This document shows positions 33,534-41,912 of a stretch of 64,000 bases of DNA, piece after piece; within the stretch, counting starts at the first letter, position 1, and each line of letters opens with the position of its first letter. The DNA comes from Candidatus Phytoplasma oryzae. Lineage in GTDB: Bacteria; Bacillota_I; Bacilli_A; Acholeplasmatales; Acholeplasmataceae. The DNA is taken from NCBI GenBank assembly GCA_027945135.1, contig CP116038.1, forward strand, positions 124,001 through 188,000, written 5' to 3'. The position numbers were made by a program, and so were the translations under genes. A model generated the notes under the pieces. That model did no database searches, was not told the origin of the DNA, and saw only the letters and a program-made list of their open reading frames with translations.

Positions 33534-36092
33534 ATGAGTTATATTAATAATATGTTTGAATTATTTAAGAAAAAAAAAAAATATATTATATTTATTTTAA
33601 TTTTAGTTTTTATTATTTTTCATATTATATTTTTTGATATTAGTTGGATTAAAAAAATTTTTCAAGATTCAGATCGCGAATTAGAAGAAATTAAAACAAT
33701 AATTTTATCTTTATTTTTTAGTATTTTTGGTAAAATTATACTTGTTTGTATATTAATTTGTATTTATTTTAATTTTCGAAAACATTTTGAAATTATAAGA
33801 TTAAAAAATAGACTTAATTTGTGGTCTAAATTGTCTTATTATGTTAATTATATAGGAGAAGAAGTTTTTAATGAATTACCAATAGGTATCGTTGTTATAG
33901 ATTCTATTTCTAAAGAAATTCAATGGTTAAATAATTATGGTAAAAAAATTTTTAAAATTTTTGATAATATAAATTTACCCTTAAAAGAATTTAATAAAGA
34001 AATGTTCGATCTTTTAAAAAAAGAAAATAAAAAAACTATTTTAAAACTAGGTTCGGATAGTTTTGATTGTATATATAAAGATGAATTTAATGTTTTTTAT
34101 CTTTTTAATGTTACTGAAAGAGAAAAAATTAAAACTCTTTATAGTCAAAAAACTTCTGCATTAATTTTTTTATCTTTTGATAACTTCGAAAACTCATTAA
34201 AAAATTGCGATCTTTCAGAACAATCACAAATAAAAGTAGAATATTTTAGTGCTTTATATGATTTTAACGAAATATATGAAGGTTATTTAAAACAATTTTC
34301 AGATGATAAATTTTTATTTTTATTAAATAGACAACAGTTAGATAAAATGATAGAGGATAGATTTTCTATTTTAAAAGTTATTCGTAATATTTCTAATAAA
34401 TATAAAATAAGAATAACTCTTTCTATGGGAGTAGCTTGCTATAATTTAAATTATAATCAATTATCTGTATATGCACAAAATGCAATTGAGTTAGCCCAAA
34501 AAAGGGGCGGAGATCAAGTTGTTTTAGATATTGAAAATCAGAAAATTAAATATTTTGGTGCTACACAAATTTCTTTAAGTGAAGAATCTAAAGTATCTGT
34601 TAGAGTAAATGCTGAGATTATAAAAGATTTTTTAGAAAAAAAAGGTAGTTGTTTTATTATGGGACATATTTTTCCTGATTTAGATTCTTTCGGATCTATG
34701 ATTGCTTTTTATAAAATAGCTTTATCTATTAATAATAATCATGATCATTTTTTAATTTTAGATAAAGACAAAATGGATAAAAATTTTGAATTTGTGTATC
34801 AAGAAATAATAAAAGAAGAAAAAAATATATTAAAACAAATTATTACAACTCAACAAGCTGAAAAAATGATTAATAATGATTCTTTATTAATTATTTTAGA
34901 TACTCAAAATAAAAATATTGTTCATAGTTCTTCTCTCCTGAATTTAACTTCTAATATTATTATTATTGATCATCATAGAGTTACTGAAGAAATTATTCAA
35001 AATACACTATTTTCTTATATAGATTCTTCTTCTTCTTCTACTACAGAAATGTTAATAGAATTGATTTATTTTTTTAATAAAAAAATAGATATTACTCCTT
35101 TAGAGGCTAGTATTATGTATGGAGGCATGATTTTAGATACTAATTATTTTATTTATCGTACAAGCGCTAGAACTTTAGAGGCTGCTTCTCAATTGATGGC
35201 TAAAGGTTCTGACGGAACAAAAGTTAAACTTTGGTTTAGACAAGAATTAGAAAAAATTTTAGAAATAAATGATTTAATTTCTAAAGTTGAAATTTATATG
35301 ACAAAATATGCAATTGTTAAAATTGATAAAATTTATAAAAGTAGATCATTTTTATCGACAGTTTCTGAAAATCTTTTAAATATTAAAAATATAGATGTTG
35401 CTTTTACTGTTTGTAAATTACAAGAAAATTTAATAGGCATAAGTGCTCGTTCTTATTACAATTTTAATGTTCAAATTATTATGGAGCAAATGGGCGGAGG
35501 CGGACATATTAATAGTGCTGCTGCTCAAATAGAATGTGATGATATTGAAAAAGTAGTAGCAAAGTTAAAAAGCATAATTTTAAGGGAATATAAAGGGAAT
35601 ATAAAGAATATGAAAAAAATTATTTTATTAGAAGATAATAAAGATATAGGAAAAAAAGATGATATTATAGATGTTAGTTCTGGTTATGGTAATTTTTTAA
35701 TTAAAGAAAGAAAAGCTATTTTAGCTAATAGTGAAAATCTTAAAAAATTACAAGAACGTAAAAAAAAACAAATAGAAGAAAAAAGTAGACATATTATTTT
35801 ATTAGAAAAGATGAAAAAAGATATACATAATAAGGAAATAGATATAAAAGTTAAAATAGGTCCTCAAGGTAAAATTTATGGAAAAATAACTTTAAATAAT
35901 ATTATTGATGTTTTTTTTCAAAAATATAATATTTTGATTAATAATAAAAAAATTTCTTTAGAAAATAGAGAAATTAATTCTTTAGGAAAATATAAAGTTA
36001 ATGTTATTTTAAATAAAAATATAACTACTTTTTTTTATATTAATGTTGTAAGTGAAACAAAAAATGATAAAGTAGAAAAAAAATATGAATAA
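33534..36092 (+). CDS. gdpP: Fused cyclic-di-AMP phosphodiesterase GdpP and ribosomal protein L9
   Basis: One 852-residue frame joins two neighbouring genes. Residues 1 to about 690 are GdpP: two membrane segments (about 14-33, 57-80), a PAS-like domain, a degenerate GGDEF domain (about 190-330), and DHH/DHHA1 with GHIFPDLDSFGSM, ILDTQ, IIIDHHR (about 478) and GGGGHINSAAAQ (about 654). It degrades cyclic di-AMP. From Met693, MKKIILLEDNKDIGKKDDI then YGNFLIKERKAILANSENLK is ribosomal protein L9. In relatives gdpP, rplI and dnaB are adjacent separate genes. At the junction an 11-bp tandem duplication (35582-35603) puts the two in one frame; with one copy GdpP would end within about ten codons. 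L9 may still start internally. The dnaB start overlaps the stop. Confidence 0.92.
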   Translation: MSYINNMFELFKKKKKYIIFILILVFIIFHIIFFDISWIKKIFQDSDRELEEIKTIILSLFFSIFGKIILVCILICIYFNFRKHFEIIRLKNRLNLWSKLSYYVNYIGEEVFNELPIGIVVIDSISKEIQWLNNYGKKIFKIFDNINLPLKEFNKEMFDLLKKENKKTILKLGSDSFDCIYKDEFNVFYLFNVTEREKIKTLYSQKTSALIFLSFDNFENSLKNCDLSEQSQIKVEYFSALYDFNEIYEGYLKQFSDDKFLFLLNRQQLDKMIEDRFSILKVIRNISNKYKIRITLSMGVACYNLNYNQLSVYAQNAIELAQKRGGDQVVLDIENQKIKYFGATQISLSEESKVSVRVNAEIIKDFLEKKGSCFIMGHIFPDLDSFGSMIAFYKIALSINNNHDHFLILDKDKMDKNFEFVYQEIIKEEKNILKQIITTQQAEKMINNDSLLIILDTQNKNIVHSSSLLNLTSNIIIIDHHRVTEEIIQNTLFSYIDSSSSSTTEMLIELIYFFNKKIDITPLEASIMYGGMILDTNYFIYRTSARTLEAASQLMAKGSDGTKVKLWFRQELEKILEINDLISKVEIYMTKYAIVKIDKIYKSRSFLSTVSENLLNIKNIDVAFTVCKLQENLIGISARSYYNFNVQIIMEQMGGGGHINSAAAQIECDDIEKVVAKLKSIILREYKGNIKNMKKIILLEDNKDIGKKDDIIDVSSGYGNFLIKERKAILANSENLKKLQERKKKQIEEKSRHIILLEKMKKDIHNKEIDIKVKIGPQGKIYGKITLNNIIDVFFQKYNILINNKKISLENREINSLGKYKVNVILNKNITTFFYINVVSETKNDKVEKKYE
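35582..35603. repeat. 11-bp tandem duplication at the gdpP/rplI junction
   Basis: AAGGGAATATA occurs twice in a row, followed by AAGAATATG. Removing one copy shifts the frame so that gdpP ends as ...LREYKEYEKKLFY-stop and rplI becomes a separate gene starting at ATG 35610 with AAGGGA upstream. The duplication is therefore the likely cause of the fusion. Confidence 0.9.
35610..36092 (+). other. rplI: Ribosomal protein L9 module, with possible internal start
   Basis: This marks the L9 part of the fused frame. From the ATG at 35610 it would give a 160-residue L9 of normal length: an N-terminal rRNA-binding domain (MKKIILLEDNKDIGKKDDI, GYGNFLIKERKAI), a long charged connecting helix (about 45-80 of L9) and a C-terminal domain with KVKIGPQGKIYGKIT. 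AAGGGA lies 12-18 nt before the ATG, so free L9 could still be made by internal initiation even though the upstream frame is open. If not, L9 would exist only tethered to a membrane-bound phosphodiesterase, or be lost from ribosomes, which many bacteria tolerate. Confidence 0.85.
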
Positions 36093-37446
36093 TAAGAATT
36101 TAAAATTGCCTTACTATTTAGATACAGAACAAGCGGTTTTAGGAATTATTTTTTTAGATTCTAAACAAATAATAAATATTATTAATCGTTTAGAAGTTCA
36201 TGATTTTTTTAATATAGATCATCAACATATTTATGAAGCTATGAAAGAATTATATTATCAAAGAAAAGAAATTGATTATTACTCTGTTTATATTTTTTTA
36301 GAAGACAAAAAAAAAAGAATTGAAGGAGGTAAGGAATATTTAATTAAATTGGGTAGTTTATTTCCTTCGATTTATCATTTAGATAATTATGTTGATTTTT
36401 TGTTAGAGGCTTCTTTGAAGAGAGAAATTATTAATGCTGCTTCTACTATTGTTTATAATGGTATTAATAATAATGATATAGATTCTCAGAATTTGTTAAA
36501 TTTAGCTGAAGAAAAAATTTTTAAAATTTCTCAAAAAAAAAAAATTAGTCATTTTATAAGAATTAATAGTTTGTTAAATGAAATTAAAGACAAGACAATT
36601 AATATTAGACGAGAAAATAATATTATTGGTTTAAGTAGTGGTTATGAAAATTTAGACGAAATAACTTTAGGTTTTAAACCTGAAGAATTAATTATTTTAG
36701 CAGCTCGTCCTTCTATGGGTAAAAGTAGTTTTATGATGAATATAGCAATTAATGTTGCTCAAAAAAATAAAAATTCTAAGGCTTCAGTAGCTATTTTTAG
36801 TTTAGAGATGTCTAATGAACAACTAGGTACTAGAATATTAAGCTCTATAAGCGAAATACCACATAAGAATATACAATTAGGTATTTTAAGCGAACAACAA
36901 ATAAATGTACTTAATGCTTCTATTTATCAATTAGAAACATTAAATATTTATTTTGATGATACTGCTACAGTAAATATTTTAGATATTATATCTCAATGTA
37001 GACAACTTAAAAATCAAAATAAATTAGATATAGTTATTATTGATTATTTACAATTAATTAAAAAACCTAGTAGATATCATAATAATTTTTTTAATAGACA
37101 AGAAGAAGTTTCTGATATTTCTAAAAGTTTAAAACAAATGGCTAGAGAATTAAAGATTCCTGTTATTGCTTTATCTCAGTTATCAAGAGAAGTTGAAAAA
37201 AGAGAAGACAAAAGGCCTATTTTATCTGATTTAAGAGATTCAGGCAGTATTGAACAAGATGCTGATATTGTTATGTTTTTATATAGAAAAGGTTACTATA
37301 ATAAATTAAAAAATGAATTAGAAAATGGCATGAAAGGTTATACAGAATTAATTATTGCTAAAAATAGACATGGAGCCACAAGTACTAAAACATTTAATTT
37401 TGATTCTAATTGTTTATTATTTTATGAAATAGAATTAAATAAATAA
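36085..37446 (+). CDS. dnaB: Replicative DNA helicase DnaB
   Basis: The hexameric helicase of the replication fork. The 453-residue product has the N-terminal helical domain (DTEQAVLGIIFLDSKQIINI), a linker, then the RecA-like domain with Walker A AARPSMGKSSFMMNIA, VAIFSLEMSNEQLGTRIL, Walker B IDIVIIDYLQLI-like LDIVIIDYLQLI, SDISKSLKQMARELKIPVI ALSQLSR, and RDSGSIEQDADIVMFLYR (arginine finger). The start overlaps the gdpP-rplI stop by 8 nt, implying coupled translation. With priA apparently catalytically dead, how DnaB is reloaded at forks away from the origin is an open question here. Confidence 0.97.
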   Translation: MNNKNLKLPYYLDTEQAVLGIIFLDSKQIINIINRLEVHDFFNIDHQHIYEAMKELYYQRKEIDYYSVYIFLEDKKKRIEGGKEYLIKLGSLFPSIYHLDNYVDFLLEASLKREIINAASTIVYNGINNNDIDSQNLLNLAEEKIFKISQKKKISHFIRINSLLNEIKDKTINIRRENNIIGLSSGYENLDEITLGFKPEELIILAARPSMGKSSFMMNIAINVAQKNKNSKASVAIFSLEMSNEQLGTRILSSISEIPHKNIQLGILSEQQINVLNASIYQLETLNIYFDDTATVNILDIISQCRQLKNQNKLDIVIIDYLQLIKKPSRYHNNFFNRQEEVSDISKSLKQMARELKIPVIALSQLSREVEKREDKRPILSDLRDSGSIEQDADIVMFLYRKGYYNKLKNELENGMKGYTELIIAKNRHGATSTKTFNFDSNCLLFYEIELNK

Positions 37447-37496
37447 ATTTAATATATATTAATAAATATTTTTTGAAAGAGAAAAAATGATATAAA

Positions 37497-38558
37497 ATGT
37501 TGGAACAAATAGAAATTATTAAAAAAAAATATTTAGATTTAAAAAAAGATGTTTCTAAAAACCCTACTGATTTCAGAAATATTTCTTTATTTAAAAAGAT
37601 TAATAATTTAGAAAAAATTATTTCTCTTTATAATGAATATAACTCTTTAAAAGAAGAAAAGGAAAAAATAAATAATATTATTAAGCAAAATAATTATCTA
37701 GAAAATGATATAATTTTTTTAGCTAAAAAAGAAGTTTTAATCTTGGAAGAAAAAATAAAAAAAATTATTTCTAAAATTAGATTAAAAATTTTTACAAAAG
37801 ATAAAGAATCTAATGGTGTTATTATGGAAATTCAAGGAGCAGCAGGTGGTAATGAATCTCATTTATTTGTTGCGGATTTATTTCGTGCTTATATAAAATA
37901 TGCTGAAAGTAAAAAATGGAAAACAGAAATAATAAATTTAAATTCTGGTTTTAAAAATGGTATTTCTTCTATTGAATTTATTATATATGGTTTAGATGTT
38001 TATCATTTTTTGAAATATGAATCTGGTATACATAGAGTTCAAAGAGTTCCAATAACTGAAAAACAAGGCAGAATACATACTTCTACAGTTAAAATATCAG
38101 TTATTCCAGAACAAAAAAAAATTGATTTAGAATTAAATTGGAAAGATATTCGTATAGATACTTTTAATTCTAGTGGTCCAGGTGGGCAATCTGTTAATAC
38201 TACTAAGTCTGCTGTAAGACTTACACATTTACCAACAAAAATGAGTGTTGCTTGTCAAATTGCTAAAAGTCAACATCAAAATAAAGAAAAAGCTTTTCAG
38301 TTGTTAAGAAATAAAATATATTATCAAATTTCAAATGAAAAACATAAAGAACAAAATTTTGTTAAAAAAAATTTTTTTGGTAAAGGAGAAAGAAGCGAAA
38401 AAATAAGAACTTATAGTTATACTAAAAATAAAATTGTAGATCATCGATTTAATTTAACTTTTTATAGGTTAGATTTTTTTATGGAAGGACAAATAGATTT
38501 AGTTATTTCCCCTTTGATAGAAGAATTTAATAAAGAAAAATTAAAAAAAGAACTTTGA
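37497..38558 (+). CDS. prfA: Peptide chain release factor 1
   Basis: RF1 reads UAA and UAG stops and triggers peptide release. The 353-residue product has IQGAAGGNESHLFVADLFRA, ESGIHRVQRVPITEKQGRIH TSTV, and the catalytic loop SGPGGQSVNTTKSAVRLTHL with the GGQ motif. Length and order are normal. The gene itself ends in TGA, so RF2 must exist elsewhere. The usual downstream neighbour prmC, which methylates the GGQ glutamine, is absent; tsaC follows directly after 12 nt. Confidence 0.96.
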   Translation: MLEQIEIIKKKYLDLKKDVSKNPTDFRNISLFKKINNLEKIISLYNEYNSLKEEKEKINNIIKQNNYLENDIIFLAKKEVLILEEKIKKIISKIRLKIFTKDKESNGVIMEIQGAAGGNESHLFVADLFRAYIKYAESKKWKTEIINLNSGFKNGISSIEFIIYGLDVYHFLKYESGIHRVQRVPITEKQGRIHTSTVKISVIPEQKKIDLELNWKDIRIDTFNSSGPGGQSVNTTKSAVRLTHLPTKMSVACQIAKSQHQNKEKAFQLLRNKIYYQISNEKHKEQNFVKKNFFGKGERSEKIRTYSYTKNKIVDHRFNLTFYRLDFFMEGQIDLVISPLIEEFNKEKLKKEL

Positions 38559-38570
38559 GACAAGATTAAA

Positions 38571-39137
38571 ATGAAAAAAAAAATTATCATTTTTCCTACA
38601 GATACTGTTTATGGTATAGGTACAAATATTAACGATATAAAAAGTTTAAATAAAATTTATCAAATTAAAGAAAGAGATATTAATAAACCTATATCTATTT
38701 TGTTTTTTTCTTTAAGACAAATTAGAAAAATAGTATTTATAGATGAAAAAATTAAAAAAATAGCTCGATTTTTTTGGCCTGGACCTCTTACTTTAATTGT
38801 TTTTGTTAAATCATCTTCTTTTCTTTTTAAAAGAGAAAAAAAAATAGGTATTAGGATTCCTAATCATCCATTAGCTTTAAAAATTTTAAGAAAAAAAGGA
38901 CCTTTTAGAGTGACTTCTGTTAATAAAAGCGGGGAACCTGCAATAAATAATTATCAATTAATTAAAATAAAATTTAAGGATAAAGTTGATTATATTTATT
39001 CTAATATTAAAAATTTATCTTCTGGCGTTTCTTCTACAGTTGTTGATACTACTACTCCAAAGTGGAAAATATTAAGAAAAGGAGAAGATTATATTTTAAA
39101 AGAGTTAAAGGAATTCATTGTTAATCATTTCCATTAA
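38571..39137 (+). CDS. tsaC: Threonylcarbamoyl-AMP synthase (TsaC/Sua5 family, YrdC domain)
   Basis: The enzyme makes threonylcarbamoyl-AMP for t6A modification of ANN-decoding tRNAs. The 188-residue product is a single YrdC domain: IIFPTDTVYGIGTNI, KIYQIKERDINKPISILF, RFFWPGPLTLIVF, IGIRIPNHPLALKIL and PFRVTSVNKSGEPAINNY, ending with SSTVVDTT. It lacks the Sua5 C-terminal domain. It follows prfA closely, the position normally held by prmC then tsaC. The last 33 nt overlap the 3' end of holA on the other strand. Confidence 0.93.
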   Translation: MKKKIIIFPTDTVYGIGTNINDIKSLNKIYQIKERDINKPISILFFSLRQIRKIVFIDEKIKKIARFFWPGPLTLIVFVKSSSFLFKREKKIGIRIPNHPLALKILRKKGPFRVTSVNKSGEPAINNYQLIKIKFKDKVDYIYSNIKNLSSGVSSTVVDTTTPKWKILRKGEDYILKELKEFIVNHFH

Positions 39138-40094
39138 AAAAAACATTTCTAAATTATTTTTGTATTTTTTTTCTTTATAAAAAATTTTTGAAAAAAATAA
39201 AAATAAATTATTCATTTTGTTTATATCTAAATTATTAGCTTCTTTTATCATAAAATCTATTTCATTTACTGAATATTTTAAAATATATGCGATTTTTTCT
39301 TTCTTTTTTTTTTCTTTTATAAAATTTTTTATTATAATTAAATCTTTTAACTTTTTTAAAATTTTATTTATTATTAATGAAGAATTTTGTTTTTGATTTA
39401 TTATTTTTTTTTTAAATAATAAAAAATTATCTATTAACATATTTTTTTTTAAAATTGAGTTAATTAATAAAAAAATATCTTTATTTTCAGAATAAATTAA
39501 TTTTTCAATAATTTTTTCGTCATTAATTATTTTATTTGGAGAATTATTGTAGTATGTTTTAATTTTTATAATTTCTTGATTTAACATAAGTAAATCTCCA
39601 TAAGTTCTTTCTATAATTTTATAAATTATTTTATTTTTTATTATAAATTTATCTTCTGCAAAAATATTAGATATATATGATATTAATTCTTTTTTTGTCA
39701 TCGATTTTGTTTTTTGTATAAAAAAATATTTTGTTAATATTTTCTTAATATCTTTAGGAAAAATATCTTTTTCTTCTGCAAAGTAAATATATATTTCTTT
39801 ACGAACATTTTGAAAATAATTTAATAAAAAAGAAATATTTTTTTTGTTGTTTTTATATTCAGAGAATAATAGGGATATATTTTCTATAAAAATAATTTTT
39901 TTATTAAAAAAAAATGAATTAGTACATAATTCTTTTTCTATATTCAAAAAAATATTTTTATAATTATCTTTTTCTATTTTATAAGAAATGAAATAATAAT
40001 TTTTTTCTTTACAAAATTTTTTTAGAATTTTTTTTTTTTTTTCTAAAAAAAAAGATTGTTGATAAAAAAATAAATTTAAATGATATATTTTCAA
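39105..40094 (-). CDS. holA: DNA polymerase III delta subunit
   Basis: Delta is the clamp-opening subunit of the clamp loader. The 329-residue product has family length and AAA+ delta layout without a Walker A. Recognisable parts are the NSFFFNKKIIFIENISLLF strand, an acidic KEIYIYFAEEKDIFPKDIKK segment, SMTKKELISYISNIFAEDKF and ERTYGDLLMLNQEIIKIKTY, equivalent to the 'G-x-DLR-L-n-EleKL' signature, plus the C-terminal collar helices. Conservation is weak, so context helps: HolA often neighbours such genes in Firmicutes. It is convergent with tsaC with a 33-nt overlap, and xerD lies 22 nt upstream. Confidence 0.85.
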   Translation of the reverse strand: MKIYHLNLFFYQQSFFLEKKKKILKKFCKEKNYYFISYKIEKDNYKNIFLNIEKELCTNSFFFNKKIIFIENISLLFSEYKNNKKNISFLLNYFQNVRKEIYIYFAEEKDIFPKDIKKILTKYFFIQKTKSMTKKELISYISNIFAEDKFIIKNKIIYKIIERTYGDLLMLNQEIIKIKTYYNNSPNKIINDEKIIEKLIYSENKDIFLLINSILKKNMLIDNFLLFKKKIINQKQNSSLIINKILKKLKDLIIIKNFIKEKKKKEKIAYILKYSVNEIDFMIKEANNLDINKMNNLFLFFSKIFYKEKKYKNNLEMFFLMEMINNEFL

Positions 40095-40116
40095 AAAATA
40101 TAAAAATCCTTTCTTT

Positions 40117-41046
40117 TTATTTTTTATTTTTTATTTTTATTGTTGCTCTAGGATGGTATTTAAAATATATTTTTTTTAAATATTTTTGGCTAATATGTGT
40201 ATAAATTTGAGTTGTAGAAATATCTTTATGTCCTAATATTTTTTGTAATGTTCTTAAATCCATTCCATTTTCTAATAGATGTGTAGCAAAAGAATGTCTA
40301 AGGGTATGAGGAGAATAATTTGTTTTTAAATTAGCTATTTTTAATTTTTTTTTAAAAATTTTATAACATCCTTGTCTGGATAATTTTTCTCCTTTTTTAT
40401 TTAAAAAAACATAATAATTTTTTGGATTTTGTTTTATTAAAAAAGGACGAATTTTTAATAAATAGTTGTTAATTATTTTATAAGTATTTTTAGTAATAGG
40501 AACGATTCTTTCTTTTTCGCCTTTACCTTTAATATTAATATGTAGTTGTTCTAAGTTAATATCTTTTATATTTAATTCTAAAAGCTCTGTTATTCTTAAA
40601 CCAGAACCATACATTAATTCAAAAATAGCTGTATTTCTTACTTCCAATAAAGATTTTTTTTTGTTATTTTTTTTAAAAAATAAAAAAATTTCTTTTAGTG
40701 ATAATACAGAAGGCAAAGTTTTATTGATTTTAGGTATTTTTAAATTTTGAACTATGTTTTTTTTTACCTCTTTTTCTGAAACTAAAAAATAGTGAAATTT
40801 TTTAATAGAAATTATTTTTCTTGCTAAAGTTTTACTACTAATTTTATTATTATTTTTTAGATTAGATAGAAATAATGATAATTTTTCTTTATTAATTTGA
40901 TTTGTATATTTTATTTTTAGATATTTTTGCATATAATTTAGATATTGTTTTATATCATTTAAGTAAGCTGAAACAGTATTATTTGATAATAACATTTCAT
41001 TTTTTAAATAAAATTCAAATTTTTCTAGAATTTCTTTTATTTTCAT
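40117..41046 (-). CDS. xerD: Tyrosine recombinase XerD-like (second of two)
   Basis: A site-specific recombinase for chromosome dimer resolution. The 309-residue product has the N-terminal SAM-like domain (EKFEFYLKNEMLLSNNTVSA YLNDI) and the catalytic domain with Arg in YGSGLRITELLEL, Lys in IKGKGEKERIVPI, H-x-x-R in SPHTLRHSFATHLLENGMDL, His in ILGHKDISTTQ and Tyr in IYTHIS. It is closer to textbook XerD than the gene at 3060-4004. Its ATG overlaps the yitT-like stop by 4 nt, and holA follows 22 nt later. The symbol is by family resemblance; true XerC/XerD assignment needs alignment. Confidence 0.9.
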   Translation of the reverse strand: MKIKEILEKFEFYLKNEMLLSNNTVSAYLNDIKQYLNYMQKYLKIKYTNQINKEKLSLFLSNLKNNNKISSKTLARKIISIKKFHYFLVSEKEVKKNIVQNLKIPKINKTLPSVLSLKEIFLFFKKNNKKKSLLEVRNTAIFELMYGSGLRITELLELNIKDINLEQLHINIKGKGEKERIVPITKNTYKIINNYLLKIRPFLIKQNPKNYYVFLNKKGEKLSRQGCYKIFKKKLKIANLKTNYSPHTLRHSFATHLLENGMDLRTLQKILGHKDISTTQIYTHISQKYLKKIYFKYHPRATIKIKNKK

Positions 41047-41843
41047 TTTTTTGTTTTATAATTTTTTTTAATTTTGATTTTATTAACTATAATATATATA
41101 AAATATCCAGTTAAAAATATTTTTATTATTGATAAAAATAAAGATTTCCATTCTATTTGTCCTTTAAATAAAAATAAAATAAATATTGCTATTAAACATA
41201 TTAAGAAGTTAGATATAGTAATATAAAAAGAAATATCTTTTTTTTTATAGATTGATAGATATTTAGCAATAATATCTGTTCCGCCTGTAGAACTTCCTAT
41301 TTTTATAGCAAAACCATGAGCTATTCCGGCTAATACAGAAGTAATAATAATTCTGACAAGAGAAATCCAAAATCCTCCTTCTGGTTTGAATAAACCAAAA
41401 CAATTTTTCATTTTTTTTAAATGACCATAATCTCCGTTTATTTGTTTGGCTAGAATTATTATAAAAATAAATAAAAAAATACTATTTATAAAAGAATTAA
41501 TAGTAAATTTAGAATCTAATTTAGGAAAAGCTATAAAAATAAATAATAATATATTTACTAATCCATAAAATATTCCTGCAAAAATTCCATTAAAATCATT
41601 GCTTTGTATGTATTTTGATAAAATATTAGAATTTAAAAAATGACCTTTATTATTTAAATCTATTAAAATTTTAGCTATAGCATCTCCGATTCCGTGAATA
41701 CCTGTAGTATAAATTTTAATTTGATATTGACCGCTAACAAAAAGAGCATCAGATAAAATATATATTAAGCTTAAAAACATTCCTAAGGCAATAATTTTAA
41801 AATTAATTTTTTTATCTATTTTGTTTATTTTTTTTTCAAACAT
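41043..41843 (-). CDS. YitT-family membrane protein
   Basis: The function is unknown. The 266-residue product has about six membrane segments and the YitT/DUF161 hallmarks: LSLIYILSDALFVSGQYQ near the start, GLFKPEGGFWISLVRI, and AIKIGSSTGGTDIIAKYLSI with the GGTDII motif. The cytoplasmic DUF2179 domain that usually follows in Firmicutes is missing; the protein ends with a short basic tail. It lies between ileS (69 nt upstream) and xerD (4-nt overlap) on one strand, so it is part of an ychF-ileS-yitT-xerD-holA run. A transport or membrane-homeostasis role is guesswork. Confidence 0.85.
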   Translation of the reverse strand: MFEKKINKIDKKINFKIIALGMFLSLIYILSDALFVSGQYQIKIYTTGIHGIGDAIAKILIDLNNKGHFLNSNILSKYIQSNDFNGIFAGIFYGLVNILLFIFIAFPKLDSKFTINSFINSIFLFIFIIILAKQINGDYGHLKKMKNCFGLFKPEGGFWISLVRIIITSVLAGIAHGFAIKIGSSTGGTDIIAKYLSIYKKKDISFYITISNFLICLIAIFILFLFKGQIEWKSLFLSIIKIFLTGYFIYIIVNKIKIKKNYKTKK

Positions 41844-41912
41844 ATTTGAATTTTCCTTTTTTTATATTTCGATAAAATATTATTAACTATTATGTTATAA
41901 ATAAATTATAAA

